Below, piece after piece: positions 60,863 to 64,000 of a DNA stretch of 64,000 bases (within the stretch, counting starts at the first letter, position 1; each line of letters begins with the position of its first letter). The notes below the pieces were generated by a model that was not told where the DNA came from, ran no database searches, and worked only from the letters and a program-made list of their open reading frames with translations. Source of the stretch: Brevibacillus brevis. GTDB lineage: Bacteria; Bacillota; Bacilli; Brevibacillales; Brevibacillaceae. A program made the position numbers and the translations under genes. The DNA lies in assembly GCF_031583145.1 (NCBI RefSeq), contig NZ_CP134050.1, forward strand, positions 3,976,001-4,040,000, in the 5' to 3' direction.

Positions 60863-62263
60863 TTACACATAGCGCTGAACACGAAACCGGTACATCTTTA
60901 TACTCTGCTGCTCGGGCGGAATGCCCGCCTTCTCCTTGGCGTATCGAATTTGCTCCTCAACCGTATGGATCCCTTCGAGGTTTGGCAGGAGAAGCCCGCT
61001 CCTTTCGCCATCTGTCACAATCAGACCGTAGACGCTTGGATCCAGCTGATTTGTACCCGTTACCTCCTCCTCCGGTTCCAGGACATCCACGCTGTAGGTC
61101 AATTCGGCAAGCTCTTCTTCCACAGGAAAAAAGCGATCGTCCTGGGAGCAAGCTGCAATCGCATTTTGAATGATTTCCTCCGCAAGATTCTCCGCCGATG
61201 GTCGCACCGTCCCGATACAGCCGCGCAATCTTCCATTTTGCTTGATGGAGACAAAGCAACCCGCCTGTTCTGCGAAATTCGATGGTAACGCGGCTAATTG
61301 AATGACTTGGCTCTCTCTCACGTACGTTTCAACAGCCGTGCGCGCCAGACGCGTGTACTCGGATTCTTGCTTGCGGACGCGGTTTATTCTGGACTCCCTG
61401 ATGTCTTTCATGGCCTTGAGCAACGAAGGAGCAGCAGCTTCTGCCGGATACATGGTCGCAACGGTATACCCCACTCCAAAGGGAGCCTCGTATGACAAGG
61501 AATTTCCCGAAAGCGCCCATCCGTCAAAGGCTCCCAAGAGAAGAAAGAGTGAGCCGAGAGTATCTTCCGCTGCTCGTTCCAAATAACTCGGGTCCAATTC
61601 GTACAAGCTCACCCAGTCGGAAGAGGAAATCGCTTTCTGGAGCAGGGCATCGAAAGCTCTTCCTTCCTCAGTTGACCCGGCGGGTGAATCTTTTTGCAAA
61701 GCATGAGAGTTATCTCCGCTAGCAATGATCACTGCTTTTCGTCCTAGCTGCTCGATTGCTTTTCGTACACTCATTCCCGCTGCATAGATCCGTTCAATCG
61801 GGAGGAATCCCGGTGAAAGCAGGACTACTTTCCCTTCGTACCCCGCTTCCCGAAGGTAGTGAAAAGGGACGATTGCCCCATAATCCAATTCATCGTGATC
61901 CTGGAAATTCTTTTTCAGCCGCTCCTCCAGGAGGACGATCGGTACCCCTTCCTTCTTTCCATGCTCTGCTATCGCTCTCGCTAGCTGCCGATCATTAGCC
62001 GCCCTGTACTGCAAATCGACACCGAACGGTTTCAAATCACCGGCTAGGAAATCCCCATCCATAATCGCAATGGCATCCTCGAACATCGGTCCATGTGGGG
62101 AAATGATTGCCACGACGTCGGGCTCGCTTTCGATGATCTCTTTACTCACATCTTGGATGGCTTTCTTTGTTTGTCGCACCAGCTTGATCTCTTCTTTTCC
62201 AATGGATGGGATCAAAAGAGGCGGATGGGGCATTAATGTGCCAAAACAAATGGGTGATCGCAT
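60863..62263 (-). CDS. Fusion of LigB/MEMO-type dioxygenase-like domain and AMMECR1 domain
   Basis: A 466-aa two-domain protein. Residues 1 to about 270 are a class-III extradiol-dioxygenase-like (LigB/AmmeMemoRadiSam B) domain with candidate metal histidines in MPHPPLL, SPHGP and SGDNSHAL. Residues about 290-466 are an AMMECR1 domain (AmmeMemoRadiSam A) with KQNGRLRGCIGT and the SVDVLEPEEEV strand. The three-part system normally includes a radical-SAM protein (AmrS), not present in this window. The biochemical role is unresolved. ATG 62263 has AAAGGAG upstream. Confidence 0.9.
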   Translation of the reverse strand: MRSPICFGTLMPHPPLLIPSIGKEEIKLVRQTKKAIQDVSKEIIESEPDVVAIISPHGPMFEDAIAIMDGDFLAGDLKPFGVDLQYRAANDRQLARAIAEHGKKEGVPIVLLEERLKKNFQDHDELDYGAIVPFHYLREAGYEGKVVLLSPGFLPIERIYAAGMSVRKAIEQLGRKAVIIASGDNSHALQKDSPAGSTEEGRAFDALLQKAISSSDWVSLYELDPSYLERAAEDTLGSLFLLLGAFDGWALSGNSLSYEAPFGVGYTVATMYPAEAAAPSLLKAMKDIRESRINRVRKQESEYTRLARTAVETYVRESQVIQLAALPSNFAEQAGCFVSIKQNGRLRGCIGTVRPSAENLAEEIIQNAIAACSQDDRFFPVEEELAELTYSVDVLEPEEEVTGTNQLDPSVYGLIVTDGERSGLLLPNLEGIHTVEEQIRYAKEKAGIPPEQQSIKMYRFRVQRYV

Positions 62264-62404
62264 AATTGGCTCCTTTTTCTTTGTGCATATGGGTCCCTGA
62301 TTCCCTTATTCTTTTCCCATTCAAGAGAAATACAGCACGACCCTTGGATGGATTTTTCGTTCTTTCTTCATACTGAGAGCAAGGGAAAGAAGGAGGAAAC
62401 GAAA

Positions 62405-62773
62405 TTGTCAGACATTCTAATGAGCCCTGAGCTGAGGAAAAAGACAGAGGAAGCGATAGACGGTCTGAAATTCACCAAAAATTTCCGTTCAGCAACCGCT
62501 GAGGAATGGTATTTTTTTCTGCCAGGATACCAAGATCCCCAGACAGAAGGCGCGTGCGGTAAAGTGTTCATTCATTACGATCTGTATGGAAATCGGGATG
62601 TATTCATCAGTACCACCGTTATTTTCGACGACCCCCGGCTCTACGACCCTGCGCTTCATCCGTTTGTCTACGCAGTGGTGGATGAGATCGTCAATCGCTT
62701 GGTGGGGTACGCCAATACCTTGCTTTCGGTTCACGCTGGTACAAATTCCTATACGGCTGAATATATGAGTTAG
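62405..62773 (+). CDS. Hypothetical protein
   Basis: A 122-aa protein, helical at the N-terminus (SPELRKKTEEAIDGLKFTKN) and then a set of beta-strands with aromatic residues (EEWYFFLPGYQ, KVFIHYDLYGNRDVFISTTV). TTG at 62405 is chosen because AAGGAGG is 8 nt upstream; the longer frame from 62348 lacks a site. No family recognised. It lies between the AMMECR1 fusion gene and the rRNA operon end. Confidence 0.7.
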   Translation: MSDILMSPELRKKTEEAIDGLKFTKNFRSATAEEWYFFLPGYQDPQTEGACGKVFIHYDLYGNRDVFISTTVIFDDPRLYDPALHPFVYAVVDEIVNRLVGYANTLLSVHAGTNSYTAEYMS

Positions 62774-62860
62774 CAATTTAGGAACAGGATCATCATATGA
62801 TCGGTGGCGGTCATTACCTGAAAATCTTTACTGAGAGAGATTAACCATTCAATAAAAAAA

Positions 62861-62888
62861 GACCTGATGATCCTGTGATCATCAAGTC
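62861..62888. terminator. Terminator of the rRNA operon
   Basis: GACCTGATGATC (62861-62872) pairs with GATCATCAAGTC (62877-62888) with one internal mismatch. An A7 stretch on the left becomes T7 on the minus strand, and TTTTC follows on the plus strand. It ends the rrn operon about 50 bp after the 23S 3' end and may also serve the plus-strand gene. Confidence 0.85.
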
Positions 62889-62938
62889 TTTTCGCTTCAT
62901 TCCTTCAAAACTGAATACGCATGTATGAAAGGATTGTG

Positions 62939-64000
<1,062 letters not shown>

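Overview
The window looks like chromosome of an endospore-forming, moderately GC-rich Firmicute, most likely Brevibacillus or a close Paenibacillaceae relative. The taxon is inferred, not shown. The basis is a tricistronic GerA-type germinant receptor operon, a YhcN/YlaJ-type sporulation lipoprotein, family-II (Mn-dependent) pyrophosphatase, strong AGGAGG ribosome binding sites, frequent TTG/GTG starts, and a 23S rRNA gene running off the right edge.

Layout. 0-9 kb: an orphan LuxR-type response regulator, a secreted protein with a Pro/Ala/Thr linker, ppaC, a GNAT acetyltransferase and the ger operon (minus strand). 9-12 kb: a decaying stretch with a frameshifted fragment, a truncated sorbosone-dehydrogenase-like beta-propeller fused by an apparent deletion to a helical-protein gene, and a membrane protein. 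12.3-20.1 kb: a seven-gene minus-strand operon (two EboE-like TIM-barrel isomerases, TatD-like hydrolase, UbiA-like EboC protein, EboF-like phosphodiesterase, myo-inositol-1-phosphate-synthase-like cyclase, and a helical-domain/beta-propeller fusion). It resembles the ebo/edb metabolite-trafficking clusters but is divergent. 20.4-25.1 kb: a three-gene operon (844-aa protein with hydrophobic helices, 164-aa protein, 527-aa Hint-domain protein) with no function I recognise; it is the best candidate for an undescribed system. 25-28 kb: TetR repressor and divergent 14-TM exporter with twin palindromic operators, then SDR and amino acid permease. 30-32.3 kb: a two-component system. 32.4-35.9 kb: formamidase operon with a perfect sigma-54 promoter and a divergent sigma-54 activator. 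36-37 kb: L,D-transpeptidase.

36.7-50.6 kb: a 12-gene minus-strand operon: MlrC-type M81 metallopeptidase, RpiR regulator, complete oligopeptide ABC importer, intracellular class-A beta-lactamase-fold hydrolase, N-succinylamino-acid racemase/OSBS, GNAT acyltransferase and two S12 serine hydrolases. It reads as an import and conversion pathway for D-amino-acid-containing peptides, under a promoter with two RpiR-like operators.

50.9-62.9 kb: SelO pseudokinase, small conserved proteins, PhoD phosphatase behind a textbook Pho box, sporulation proteins, a MarR-MFS pair with a perfect 36-bp palindromic operator, a decayed DUF4358-like gene, a LigB-AMMECR1 fusion, and finally the 3' part of 23S rRNA (minus strand), followed directly by a terminator without a 5S gene.
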